This document shows positions 1 through 4,994 of a stretch of DNA of 6,427 bases, piece after piece; within the stretch, counting starts at the first letter, position 1; each line of letters opens with the position of its first letter. The DNA is from Microcaldota archaeon (GTDB taxonomy: Archaea > Micrarchaeota > Micrarchaeia > Micrarchaeales > Micrarchaeaceae). Location: positions 1-6,427 of the forward strand of contig JAJZDT010000137.1 of assembly GCA_021851535.1 (NCBI GenBank), written 5' to 3'. The notes beneath the pieces are model-generated. The model saw only the letters and a list, made by a program, of their open reading frames with translations. It was not told where the DNA came from and searched no databases. The position numbers and the translations under genes are program-made.

Positions 1-27
1 TCAGACAACCCTAAGGATATACCGATT
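1..27 (+). repeat. 27-bp perfect inverted copy of glycosyltransferase codons (left copy)
   Basis: These bases are exactly the reverse complement of 556-582, inside the leftward glycosyltransferase gene, where they encode SDNPKDIPI (residues 97-105). On the + strand frame 1 here spells the same nine residues, then diverges at base 28 and stops soon after. The match may extend left beyond the window. It marks a junction between glycosyltransferase-derived and epimerase-derived sequence. Confidence 0.9.
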
Positions 28-131
28 TTGAACAAGGTATAAAAGAAATGTTAGAATGGGCGCAAAAAGAAAAAGCGGAAGATAGATTTGAACAGGCGCA
101 GAACGAACTAAAAGATAAAAAACTCATCTAA
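15..131 (+). CDS. 3' fragment of an NAD-dependent sugar epimerase/dehydratase (extended SDR)
   Basis: Reading from base 15 gives 38 codons, GYTDFEQGIKEMLEW followed by a charged tail ending KDKKLI, then TAA at 129-131. This matches the C-terminal end of extended short-chain dehydrogenases that epimerise or dehydrate nucleotide sugars: the 'T-x-FEeGIkexxeW' helix, followed in one subgroup (dTDP-L-rhamnose 4-epimerase-like) by an 'aEDRf..A..EL...gLi' tail, seen here as AEDRFEQAQNEL. The Rossmann NAD-binding domain and the YxxxK active site would lie to the left and are absent. The frame does not continue: TAA at 12-14 is in phase, and bases 1-27 are an inverted copy of part of the neighbouring glycosyltransferase gene, so the gene is broken at the window edge. 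Its last 8 bases overlap the end of the convergent glycosyltransferase gene. Family assignment is fairly sure, substrate unknown. Confidence 0.6.
   Translation, partial: GYTDFEQGIKEMLEWAQKEKAEDRFEQAQNELKDKKLI
111..122 (-). terminator. Possible U-tract terminator of the glycosyltransferase gene
   Basis: Directly after the TGA at 124-126, the leftward transcript reads GTTTTTTATCTTT, with no clear hairpin. Archaeal RNA polymerase commonly stops at such U-rich runs. The tract lies inside the coding end of the convergent epimerase fragment, where it reads as Lys/Asp codons, so it could be only codon composition. Confidence 0.35.
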
Positions 132-870
132 TCTTTTGTAACTTTCGCACGGATGAACGACCATTAGCTAAAGCATATCTATACCATCTAAAGTAGCTAC
201 CCGCCCATTTAGCGATCTTGAAATTTGACTTTCCCTCACTTCTATCGGTCCAGATTGTAGGAACTTCTGTTATATTATAACCAAGAGCATATGCTTTTAC
301 TGTAATTTCCATGGCCATAGAGAAGCCAGCATCACTCTCAATAGTCATGTATTTGAATATCTTTCTTTTGTACATCCTGAAACTGTTTGTTACATCATGT
401 GTGGGAATGCCTTTAATATAATATAATGAAAGACCTACGAACATGGAAAGTAGCTTTTTTATTAAGCTTTTTGAGTTTTGCGCCACCTGCCCACCACCAT
501 CTACATATCGTGATGCACATACAACATCATAACCTTTTTTTATTTTATTGTACATAATCGGTATATCCTTAGGGTTGTCTGAAAGATCAGACATAGTGAC
601 AAGCACAATGTTACCGGCAGATTTTGTAATTCCCGTCTTTATTTGGTTTGCTGCTCCACCGCCATATATACTTTTTAGAATGATGATCTGAAATTCATAA
701 CTATCTTTTATCCTGTTAAGAATTGGCAGTGTATTATCGTTGTCAAGAAAGTATACAACATAAGCCTTACATCGAATACCTCCTACTACATCATTAATAC
801 CATCAAGAACCTTTTTTATGTTCTTTGCTTCATTGTAGACTGGTATAATAATAGAAAGCTCCTCTCTCAT
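124..870 (-). CDS. Family 2 glycosyltransferase, polyprenyl-phosphate sugar transferase-like
   Basis: The 248-residue protein should transfer a sugar from a nucleotide donor, probably to a polyprenyl (dolichyl) phosphate or a surface glycan, at the inner face of the membrane. Visible GT-A landmarks: N-terminal LSIIIPVYNEAKNI (5-18), the donor-site acidic stretch DNDNT (43-47), the loop YGGGAANQIKTG (69-80), the DxD-like metal site SDLSD (94-98), then GIPTHDVTNSFRMY (154-167) and DAGFSMAMEITVKA (180-193) with EVPTIWTDRSEGKSNFK (202-218), the acceptor region seen in dolichol-phosphate mannose synthase relatives. There are no C-terminal membrane segments, so it belongs to the short soluble or peripheral form. 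The ATG at 870 is supported by GTGA at 880-877 (six-base spacer) and by a TATA-like box 38 bases before it. It converges on, and overlaps by 8 bases, an epimerase fragment, consistent with a glycan locus. Family is confident; sugar and acceptor are unknown. Confidence 0.88.
   Translation of the reverse strand: MREELSIIIPVYNEAKNIKKVLDGINDVVGGIRCKAYVVYFLDNDNTLPILNRIKDSYEFQIIILKSIYGGGAANQIKTGITKSAGNIVLVTMSDLSDNPKDIPIMYNKIKKGYDVVCASRYVDGGGQVAQNSKSLIKKLLSMFVGLSLYYIKGIPTHDVTNSFRMYKRKIFKYMTIESDAGFSMAMEITVKAYALGYNITEVPTIWTDRSEGKSNFKIAKWAGSYFRWYRYALANGRSSVRKLQKIR
556..582 (-). repeat. 27-bp perfect inverted copy (right copy, inside the glycosyltransferase gene)
   Basis: Partner of bases 1-27 in the opposite orientation, with 528 bases between the copies. 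This copy sits in an intact reading frame next to the DxD-like motif of the glycosyltransferase, so it is the parent copy and the one at the window edge is the derived one. Confidence 0.9.
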
Positions 871-902
871 GTTACTTCACTTACAATATACATTAATATG
901 AC

Positions 903-912
903 TGTTTAAATC
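903..912 (-). promoter_or_regulatory. TATA box for the glycosyltransferase gene, with GTGA ribosome binding site
   Basis: On the - strand the sequence reads GATTTAAACA, centred about 38 bases before the ATG at 870. Archaeal transcription normally starts about 25 bases downstream of the box centre, near base 882, leaving a leader of about 12 nt that carries GTGA at 880-877. The same geometry is seen for the response regulator gene. The box lies inside the left copy of a GTTTAAAT(G)CGTATT repeat. Confidence 0.4.
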
Positions 913-917
913 GTATT
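904..917 (+). repeat. Left copy of GTTTAAAT-CGTATT direct repeat
   Basis: Fourteen bases, GTTTAAATCGTATT, recur at 1004-1018 with one extra G. Starts are exactly 100 bases apart within the divergent promoter region. This copy overlaps the putative glycosyltransferase TATA box, so a bound protein here would repress that gene. Chance similarity between AT-rich promoter elements remains possible. Confidence 0.4.
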
Positions 918-1003
918 CTGAGGGATTTGAAAATCTTTAAACCTTTGCACATCCACTAAGAGACGTTGCATACAATGTTTCTACCATTTTGCATTTATAA
1001 TAC

Positions 1004-1018
1004 GTTTAAATGCGTATT
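1004..1018 (+). repeat. Right copy of GTTTAAATGCGTATT repeat, within an AATACG/CGTATT palindrome
   Basis: Second copy of the repeat found at 904. Here the context is also palindromic: AATACG at 999-1004 and CGTATT at 1013-1018 form six-base arms around an eight-base spacer, TTTAAATG, which is a typical size for a site bound by a winged-helix dimer. It lies about 100 bases before the response regulator start, upstream of that gene's TATA box. Function as an operator is inference. Confidence 0.4.
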
Positions 1019-1075
1019 GTAACTTTACTAGAAACACCACAGTTTAGCAGTACATTACCATAGCATATTGCAAAA

Positions 1076-1084
1076 GTTATAATA
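1076..1084 (+). promoter_or_regulatory. TATA box for the response regulator gene, with GGTGA ribosome binding site
   Basis: GTTATAATA, preceded by CAAAA as a possible BRE, is centred 37 bases before the ATG at 1117. The predicted transcript start near 1106 is followed at once by GGTGA (1108-1112), complementary to the archaeal 16S rRNA 3' end, and a four-base spacer to the ATG. Confidence 0.45.
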
Positions 1085-1116
1085 ATTCTTTTTGTATCTT
1101 TATCTTTGGTGACTAA

Positions 1117-2316
1117 ATGGTTCAGAATGGCAATGACCTTAAAACGGAGCTTCTATCAACTATAAGTGATAAGCAGCAGATATCATTTAACGATTTGACT
1201 GATATATATTTTAGCAGAGGTATAGGTAAAATAGAACTTAAATCAACGCTTGAAATGCTAGAGCGCGAGAATGCAATAGCGTCAAGGGCCAATGGTGGCA
1301 TATTAACATACTATGTGCTTGAGAAGGAGCCCTTTAGAAAAGTGCTTATAGTGGAGGATGATAAAAATATAAACAAGCTTATGGCAATATCAATAGGTAA
1401 GGATTATGAGATAAATCAGATCTACGATGGCGGGAAAGCAATAAGTTTTATTAGAACTGAAAAACCGGATCTTGTGGTGCTTGATCTCATGCTACCAAAT
1501 AAGGACGGGTTAGATATATGCCAAACAATAAAGACCGATAAAAGCACTAACAACATAATAGTAATACTAGTAAGCGCAATGGATCCAACAAGCAATAGGT
1601 TTAAGGGCATTAAATATGGTGCTGATTATTATATTAAAAAGCCTTTTGAGCCAAAGGAGCTCAGCGCGCTTGTAAATATATTTTTAAGAAAGAAGGGCAA
1701 AAGATTCGACCCACTAATCGATCTGCCTGGAGAGGAGAGGCTTTCATTAGAACTTGAACGCTCTATAAAAGAGGAATCAGAGTATATATTAGGTACTTTA
1801 AAAGTTGATAATATAAGCACGTATGCAAAAAGATTTGGGGAAAAATCAGCAATGGTTATACTAAGACTTGTATCACAACTATTACAGGATATATTAAAGA
1901 AGTATAATAATGAGCTTTTTGTAGGATTTTTAAACAGCACGCAATTTGTGATAGCGGGCAAAAAGGATATTGTTTCAAATACCGTGCAGGAGATAAGAAC
2001 GGAGTTCGATAATGTATTCCCATTTATACTTCAAGACCAGGGATATAAGCCTGTGAGTTTAGATCTTCCAGAATTATTTGGAAAGGAGGAACCTCCAAAA
2101 TTATTTATATCATTTATAGAATCTGATAAGAAAGAGAGAATCGCAAAGCGTGAAGAGGTACTTAAAGAAAAGAGCGCATCGCAAAGCGGAGATATAACTT
2201 CATATACATATGATGAACTCTACAAGATGCTTGGCGGATCTGGAAATCTTGATATAGTAATAACAAGAGAGAATAATAATGTTAAATTGAGGGTTGGTAA
2301 GGATGCGGAGCAATAG
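1117..2316 (+). CDS. Response regulator: winged helix, REC, degenerate GGDEF-like domain
   Basis: This 399-residue cytosolic signalling protein has three parts. Residues 1-70 look like a winged helix (LKSTLEMLERENAI then a GGILTYYVL wing). Residues 74-192 are a complete receiver domain: acidic pair D81/D82 in VLIVEDD, phosphoacceptor D123 in VVLDLMLP, S153 in ILVSAMD, and K175 in YIKKPF, so it should accept phosphate from a histidine kinase. Residues 197-340 follow the GGDEF fold: DPLIDLPGEERLSLELE resembles the 'DpLTgLPnr..l...l' entry, LKVDNISTYAKRFGEKSA resembles 'vDiDnFk.yNd.yG', and VGFLNSTQFVIAG stands where 'GrlGGDEFvil' would be. NSTQF has replaced GGDEF, so diguanylate cyclase activity is not expected; it may bind a ligand or a partner. 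A tail of about 60 residues follows. The N-terminal winged helix is unusual, as DNA-binding domains normally follow REC. No kinase gene is in the window. The start has a good GGTGA site, and the 3' end overlaps the pilin-like gene. Confidence 0.88.
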   Translation: MVQNGNDLKTELLSTISDKQQISFNDLTDIYFSRGIGKIELKSTLEMLERENAIASRANGGILTYYVLEKEPFRKVLIVEDDKNINKLMAISIGKDYEINQIYDGGKAISFIRTEKPDLVVLDLMLPNKDGLDICQTIKTDKSTNNIIVILVSAMDPTSNRFKGIKYGADYYIKKPFEPKELSALVNIFLRKKGKRFDPLIDLPGEERLSLELERSIKEESEYILGTLKVDNISTYAKRFGEKSAMVILRLVSQLLQDILKKYNNELFVGFLNSTQFVIAGKKDIVSNTVQEIRTEFDNVFPFILQDQGYKPVSLDLPELFGKEEPPKLFISFIESDKKERIAKREEVLKEKSASQSGDITSYTYDELYKMLGGSGNLDIVITRENNNVKLRVGKDAEQ

Positions 2317-2872
2317 CTTTAATACTAAGAAAACACCAATGAGGGCGCAGGCAGCATTAGACTTTATAATGTCGTATGGGGTAGGAATACTGATAATAAC
2401 ACTTGCTCTATACATTGTATTTGAGCTTGGCATATTCAATCCTAATCTGCAGATATCACAATGCACACCTAATGTTGGATTTGGATGTGAGTCATATGCT
2501 GTCTTTTCCAATGGTACATTATATACGATACTTTCACAGGATACTAGTACAACTCTTAATATTACCGCAGCCGCATGCTCCACAAATATAAATACCACTA
2601 CAAATGCACCACAATATGGAAATATACATATTCTAAGTGATAAAGTTGCTCCTGTATACTATCCTGATAGCTCGATGCTAAATGGCATAACCGCTTATAG
2701 TGGAAATATATTTACTTTAAGGTTAAATTGTTATAATTCACAGGGTATTGCTAGCTCGCAACTAGGAGGTCCATTTGTGGGCTATGTGTGGTTAAATTAT
2801 ACCTCTTCTGGACTTCCGAGCACAGAACATCAAGTTACTAGAGTAATAGAGTTTACTACTAAGTATACTTAG
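2303..2872 (+). CDS. Class III signal peptide pilin-like surface protein
   Basis: From the ATG at 2303 the protein has 189 residues. A short basic leader (1-15) ends MRA, followed by QAALDFIMSYG and a hydrophobic run to about residue 40. This is the archaeal type IV pilin-like (class III) signal, expected to be cut before Q16 by a PibD/FlaK-type peptidase; the hydrophobic stretch would then form the assembly helix or anchor. The outer part carries four cysteines (54, 62, 92, 143), able to make two disulfides, and several N-x-S/T sequons. The CTPNVGFGC pattern and a late GYVWLNYT strand resemble secreted pilin-like proteins common in Micrarchaeota. It overlaps the response regulator gene by 14 bases, implying translational coupling; GAGG at 2289-2292 sits ten bases before this ATG. 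A TTG at 2294 and an ATG at 2339 are alternative starts; the latter begins right at MRAQ but has no ribosome binding site. Role (filament, adhesin or other) is unknown. Confidence 0.82.
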   Translation: MRSNSFNTKKTPMRAQAALDFIMSYGVGILIITLALYIVFELGIFNPNLQISQCTPNVGFGCESYAVFSNGTLYTILSQDTSTTLNITAAACSTNINTTTNAPQYGNIHILSDKVAPVYYPDSSMLNGITAYSGNIFTLRLNCYNSQGIASSQLGGPFVGYVWLNYTSSGLPSTEHQVTRVIEFTTKYT

Positions 2873-2877
2873 ACTTA

Positions 2878-2912
2878 CCTTAGCGTTATAAGATCTCTAA
2901 GGATACCTTTTT
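2878..2912 (+). terminator. Possible hairpin plus U-tract terminator after the pilin-like gene
   Basis: CCTTAG at 2878-2883 pairs with CTAAGG at 2897-2902 around a 13-base loop, and TTTTT follows at 2908-2912. It begins five bases after the pilin stop codon. The six-pair stem is weak for high temperature, but the T run alone could stop an archaeal polymerase. The T run directly precedes the next gene's TATA box. Confidence 0.4.
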
Positions 2913-2921
2913 AATTATATA
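2912..2921 (+). promoter_or_regulatory. TATA box of a leaderless-type promoter
   Basis: TAATTATATA is centred 29 bases before the ATG at 2946, so the predicted transcript start falls at or within a few bases of that ATG. No Shine-Dalgarno-like sequence lies between them, which fits a leaderless mRNA. The spacing differs from the 37-38 bases seen at the genes that do have GTGA-type sites. Confidence 0.5.
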
Positions 2922-2945
2922 TTGAATAAATAGACTAATGGTTTC

Positions 2946-3779
2946 ATGCTAAAAATATACAAATTGCTATTGTTCGCGCTCTTATTTACTGGAGCCATTT
3001 CGTTTGTTAGTGCTGCATCTGTAAAGATAATAGAGCCATATAATGCTACAATAAACAACAATGGCAGTATTTATTTGGGTAGAGTTGGTCCGGGTCAGCC
3101 ATTTTATATAACGGCACTGTCAGCAACACAAAATAGTAGCGGAACCACAATAGTTCGAGGTTGGAATGAGCTGAATGTGACTCATATACCAAAAGGTTGG
3201 ATTGTTACAAATTCCTCTTTAAATACGCAATATTTATCAGTCGAAATAACACCTGCGGCAAATGCAAGTACATCAGAATATGCATTCAATGTAATTGCGC
3301 AGAATCTTGGCAATTATTCTAAATTAGGAAATGTGACATTTACCGCATATATTAATGTTACACCAGATGTATTCACTTTGAATGTATACCCAACTAGTAT
3401 ATCTACAGGTCCTGGTGAGCCGGCTGACATATACGTTACCATAAATAATACTGGTGTTTCAGATAGCCCCTTTTATATATCCGCATCAAAGCTTCCTGTA
3501 TGGAATAGGACCGAGCAGGTCATTGCATTGCATCAGAATATAAAGACATTTGTATATCCTCTATACGAGAATGAACCTGGAGCATATGTGGCAAATGTCT
3601 CTGTTGTATCATCATCAAGCCCATTAGTTTTGGCACATCATAATGTTAATCTTACTATAATAGCATCGGTACCAAATGATTATCAGGCGATAGGAGATGG
3701 AAGCATAGGCTTTCCAATAATATATGAGCCTATATACGCCATAATGTATTTGATAAATGTCCTTGCTCGTATGGCCTAA
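2946..3779 (+). CDS. Secreted, sequon-rich protein with Ig-like beta domains and hydrophobic C-terminus
   Basis: The 277-residue protein starts with a Sec signal peptide (LKIYKLLLFALLFTGAISFVSA), probably cut after A23. The mature part is beta-rich and appears to hold two Ig-like modules, about residues 24-140 and 142-240. The second, with FTLNVYPTSISTGPGEPADI, then VTINNTG and YVANVSV, resembles the CARDB/NEW3-type extracellular domains common in archaeal surface proteins. There are 13 N-x-S/T sequons and no cysteine in the mature part. Residues 254-277 (IGFPIIYEPIYAIMYLINVL) are hydrophobic and end in RMA, so they may be a tail anchor or a membrane-lying helix. No enzyme motif is seen. It follows the pilin-like gene on the same strand with its own leaderless-type promoter and is a plausible surface partner of it. 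It is a conserved-hypothetical type; precise function is unknown. Confidence 0.75.
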   Translation: MLKIYKLLLFALLFTGAISFVSAASVKIIEPYNATINNNGSIYLGRVGPGQPFYITALSATQNSSGTTIVRGWNELNVTHIPKGWIVTNSSLNTQYLSVEITPAANASTSEYAFNVIAQNLGNYSKLGNVTFTAYINVTPDVFTLNVYPTSISTGPGEPADIYVTINNTGVSDSPFYISASKLPVWNRTEQVIALHQNIKTFVYPLYENEPGAYVANVSVVSSSSPLVLAHHNVNLTIIASVPNDYQAIGDGSIGFPIIYEPIYAIMYLINVLARMA

Positions 3780-3804
3780 TATTTTAATTTGATTTCGTGA
3801 TTAT

Positions 3805-4464
3805 ATGCCAAATAATGTAGATATAGAGAATAAAGTTGAATTCATAAATGTTGATTCATACGAGGATATACTAAAGCTTGCGTGCCAGTTTAATCACGTC
3901 TCTTTTCCTATTTACTCATATAAAATCCAAAAAAAGTATAGACTTATAGTTTTAGGTGAGCGTGATAAAAATATGTTTATAATCTATTACTATGATACAG
4001 AAAAGATACCAGATTATATATTATACAATCCGTACGCATCGGAAAATAAGATGAGTATTGCAAATGGCGATGCGCTTGAAATAAACAAATATAGAATAGA
4101 GATAATACCATTAAAGGCACCTCCTTTTTCACAAAGTAATAAAAGCTCAAATAAAATACGTAAGGTTGAGATGGACGGGCATAGGAGCCTAATACGCATG
4201 CTAATACTAAAATCAACAGCACAGGAGTATGTTGAACCAATATATACATTTAAAAAAGATGGGCAAAGATATCTTGCAGCATTTAATTTATTTCCCGATC
4301 AGAAGATATCCTCAATATTCTATTCAGAATACGATGGGGATATAAATGGTTTCATACGTTATAATCAAAAGAGCGATCGTATAGAAATGGTCGATAATAT
4401 TAATGATCCCTCCGCATTTCATATAAAACTGATAAATTTATCTAAACCTTTCAGTTTCATATAA
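3805..4464 (+). CDS. Unrecognised cytosolic protein made of two diverged copies of one domain
   Basis: I do not recognise a family for this 219-residue protein. It has no signal peptide or membrane segment and is predicted to be rich in beta strands. The two halves align with each other: VDSYEDILKL (16-25) with MDGHRSLIRM (123-132); FPIYSYK, then KKYR and, 40 residues on, YILYN (34-75) with EPIYTFK, then QRYL and FIRYN (144-187); and YRIEIIPLKAPPF (97-109) with FHIKLINLSKPF (205-216). Copy 1 spans about 11-110 and copy 2 about 119-219, suggesting an internal duplication of an alpha-plus-beta domain. The ATG at 3805 has GTGA at 3797-3800 with a four-base spacer, as for the response regulator. 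Only 25 bases separate it from the secreted protein gene and no clear TATA box fits, so co-transcription is likely. The function cannot be inferred. Confidence 0.78.
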   Translation: MPNNVDIENKVEFINVDSYEDILKLACQFNHVSFPIYSYKIQKKYRLIVLGERDKNMFIIYYYDTEKIPDYILYNPYASENKMSIANGDALEINKYRIEIIPLKAPPFSQSNKSSNKIRKVEMDGHRSLIRMLILKSTAQEYVEPIYTFKKDGQRYLAAFNLFPDQKISSIFYSEYDGDINGFIRYNQKSDRIEMVDNINDPSAFHIKLINLSKPFSFI

Positions 4465-4475
4465 TTTTTATTGTA
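4465..4475 (+). terminator. T-rich end between two convergent genes
   Basis: TTTTTATTGTA follows directly after the stop of the rightward 219-residue protein gene and fills the whole 11-base gap to the end of the leftward DUF192 gene. A U-tract there could end the rightward transcript. No hairpin is evident, and nothing similar serves the leftward transcript, so the two mRNAs may overlap at their 3' ends. Confidence 0.35.
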
Positions 4476-4994
4476 TTAGCGGTTAAATTTTATTTTTTGG
4501 CCGATTATAACATTGTTATTATCCAAGAATTTAAATTTTGTTTCTATCACATAATTTGAATTATTTGTAGGAGTGTATATAGGGCATTGCGTGCTGTTTA
4601 TACATGCACTCGCATTTTTGACAATATAAACTATTTTTCCATACGTATTATTGCTAATATTTTGGCTTGCATTTATCCATATAATATCCAAATTCGTATA
4701 TGTATTATACATCCAAAAGTTCCATATACTACTTTTATTGAATTCAAATAGCATGAATGTTTTATTATTTATTGTACTATTCATTAGTCCGTGCTCCCAT
4801 TCGCTAAGATTGTATGCGTATCTTGTAAAGTTATACGTTTTATTATTTATTGTGAATGAGCGTACGGAGTTTTGATGCGAAATTTGCGTTGCGCCAAAAT
4901 ATATAGTAGATACATATATAACCGATAAAAAAATTAGAGCAATGAGAATTGCCACACATATAATTTTTAAATAATGCATATTATCATTGGCCAT
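4476..4994 (-). CDS. Membrane-anchored extracytoplasmic DUF192 protein
   Basis: From the ATG at 4994 the protein has 172 residues. An N-terminal hydrophobic segment (about 8-32, LKIICVAILIALIFL and on) should act as an uncleaved anchor or signal, placing the rest outside the cell. The body matches DUF192 (COG1430): EHGLM, then MLFEF, then FWMYNT, then LDIIWI, then CPIYTPTNNSNYVIE, and a final IIGQKI strand. The biochemical function of this family is not established. Twelve N-x-S/T sequons crowd about 110 residues, suggesting heavy N-glycosylation. The two cysteines in SACINSTQC may form a disulfide. It overlaps the winged-helix gene by 11 bases, so it is probably translationally coupled to it; GTGA at 5000-4997 sits just before this ATG. 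In-frame ATGs at 5039-5031 would add 15 residues buried in the upstream gene, and an ATG at 4979 would also keep the anchor. Confidence 0.8.
   Translation of the reverse strand: MANDNMHYLKIICVAILIALIFLSVIYVSTIYFGATQISHQNSVRSFTINNKTYNFTRYAYNLSEWEHGLMNSTINNKTFMLFEFNKSSIWNFWMYNTYTNLDIIWINASQNISNNTYGKIVYIVKNASACINSTQCPIYTPTNNSNYVIETKFKFLDNNNVIIGQKIKFNR

Larger units (their letters stand above)
871..1116. promoter_or_regulatory. Divergent intergenic region between glycosyltransferase and response regulator genes
   Basis: These 246 bases separate two outward-transcribed genes. They contain a TATA-like box for each gene, three TTTAAA hexamers (905-910, 936-941, 1005-1010), and the GTTTAAAT(G)CGTATT direct repeat with its palindromic right copy. 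No tRNA fold, no plausible coding frame and no mobile element was seen. The box at 936-941, with purines just upstream (GAAAA), could drive an unannotated short transcript, but nothing else supports one. Confidence 0.5.

Noticed and set aside
1..582. Terminal inverted repeats of an insertion sequence
   Set aside because: The right copy lies inside an intact conserved coding frame, no transposase lies between the copies and no target-site duplication is seen.
871..1116. tRNA, small RNA or riboswitch in the divergent spacer
   Set aside because: No cloverleaf, no GTTCRA-like T-loop and no conserved riboswitch core was found; only promoter-like AT elements and the short repeat are visible.
1422..1961. 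Open frames on the - strand opposite the response regulator (62 and 110 codons)
   Set aside because: They lie antisense to a gene with clear receiver and GGDEF-like motifs, have no ribosome binding site and show no recognisable domain.
2294..2302. TTG start for the pilin-like protein, three codons upstream
   Set aside because: An ATG at 2303 has the GAGG site at a workable distance, whereas the TTG directly abuts it; the class III signal is unaffected.
1117..2316. Active diguanylate cyclase
   Set aside because: The GGDEF signature is replaced by NSTQF, removing the catalytic and metal-binding residues, so the fold may be there but the activity is not expected.
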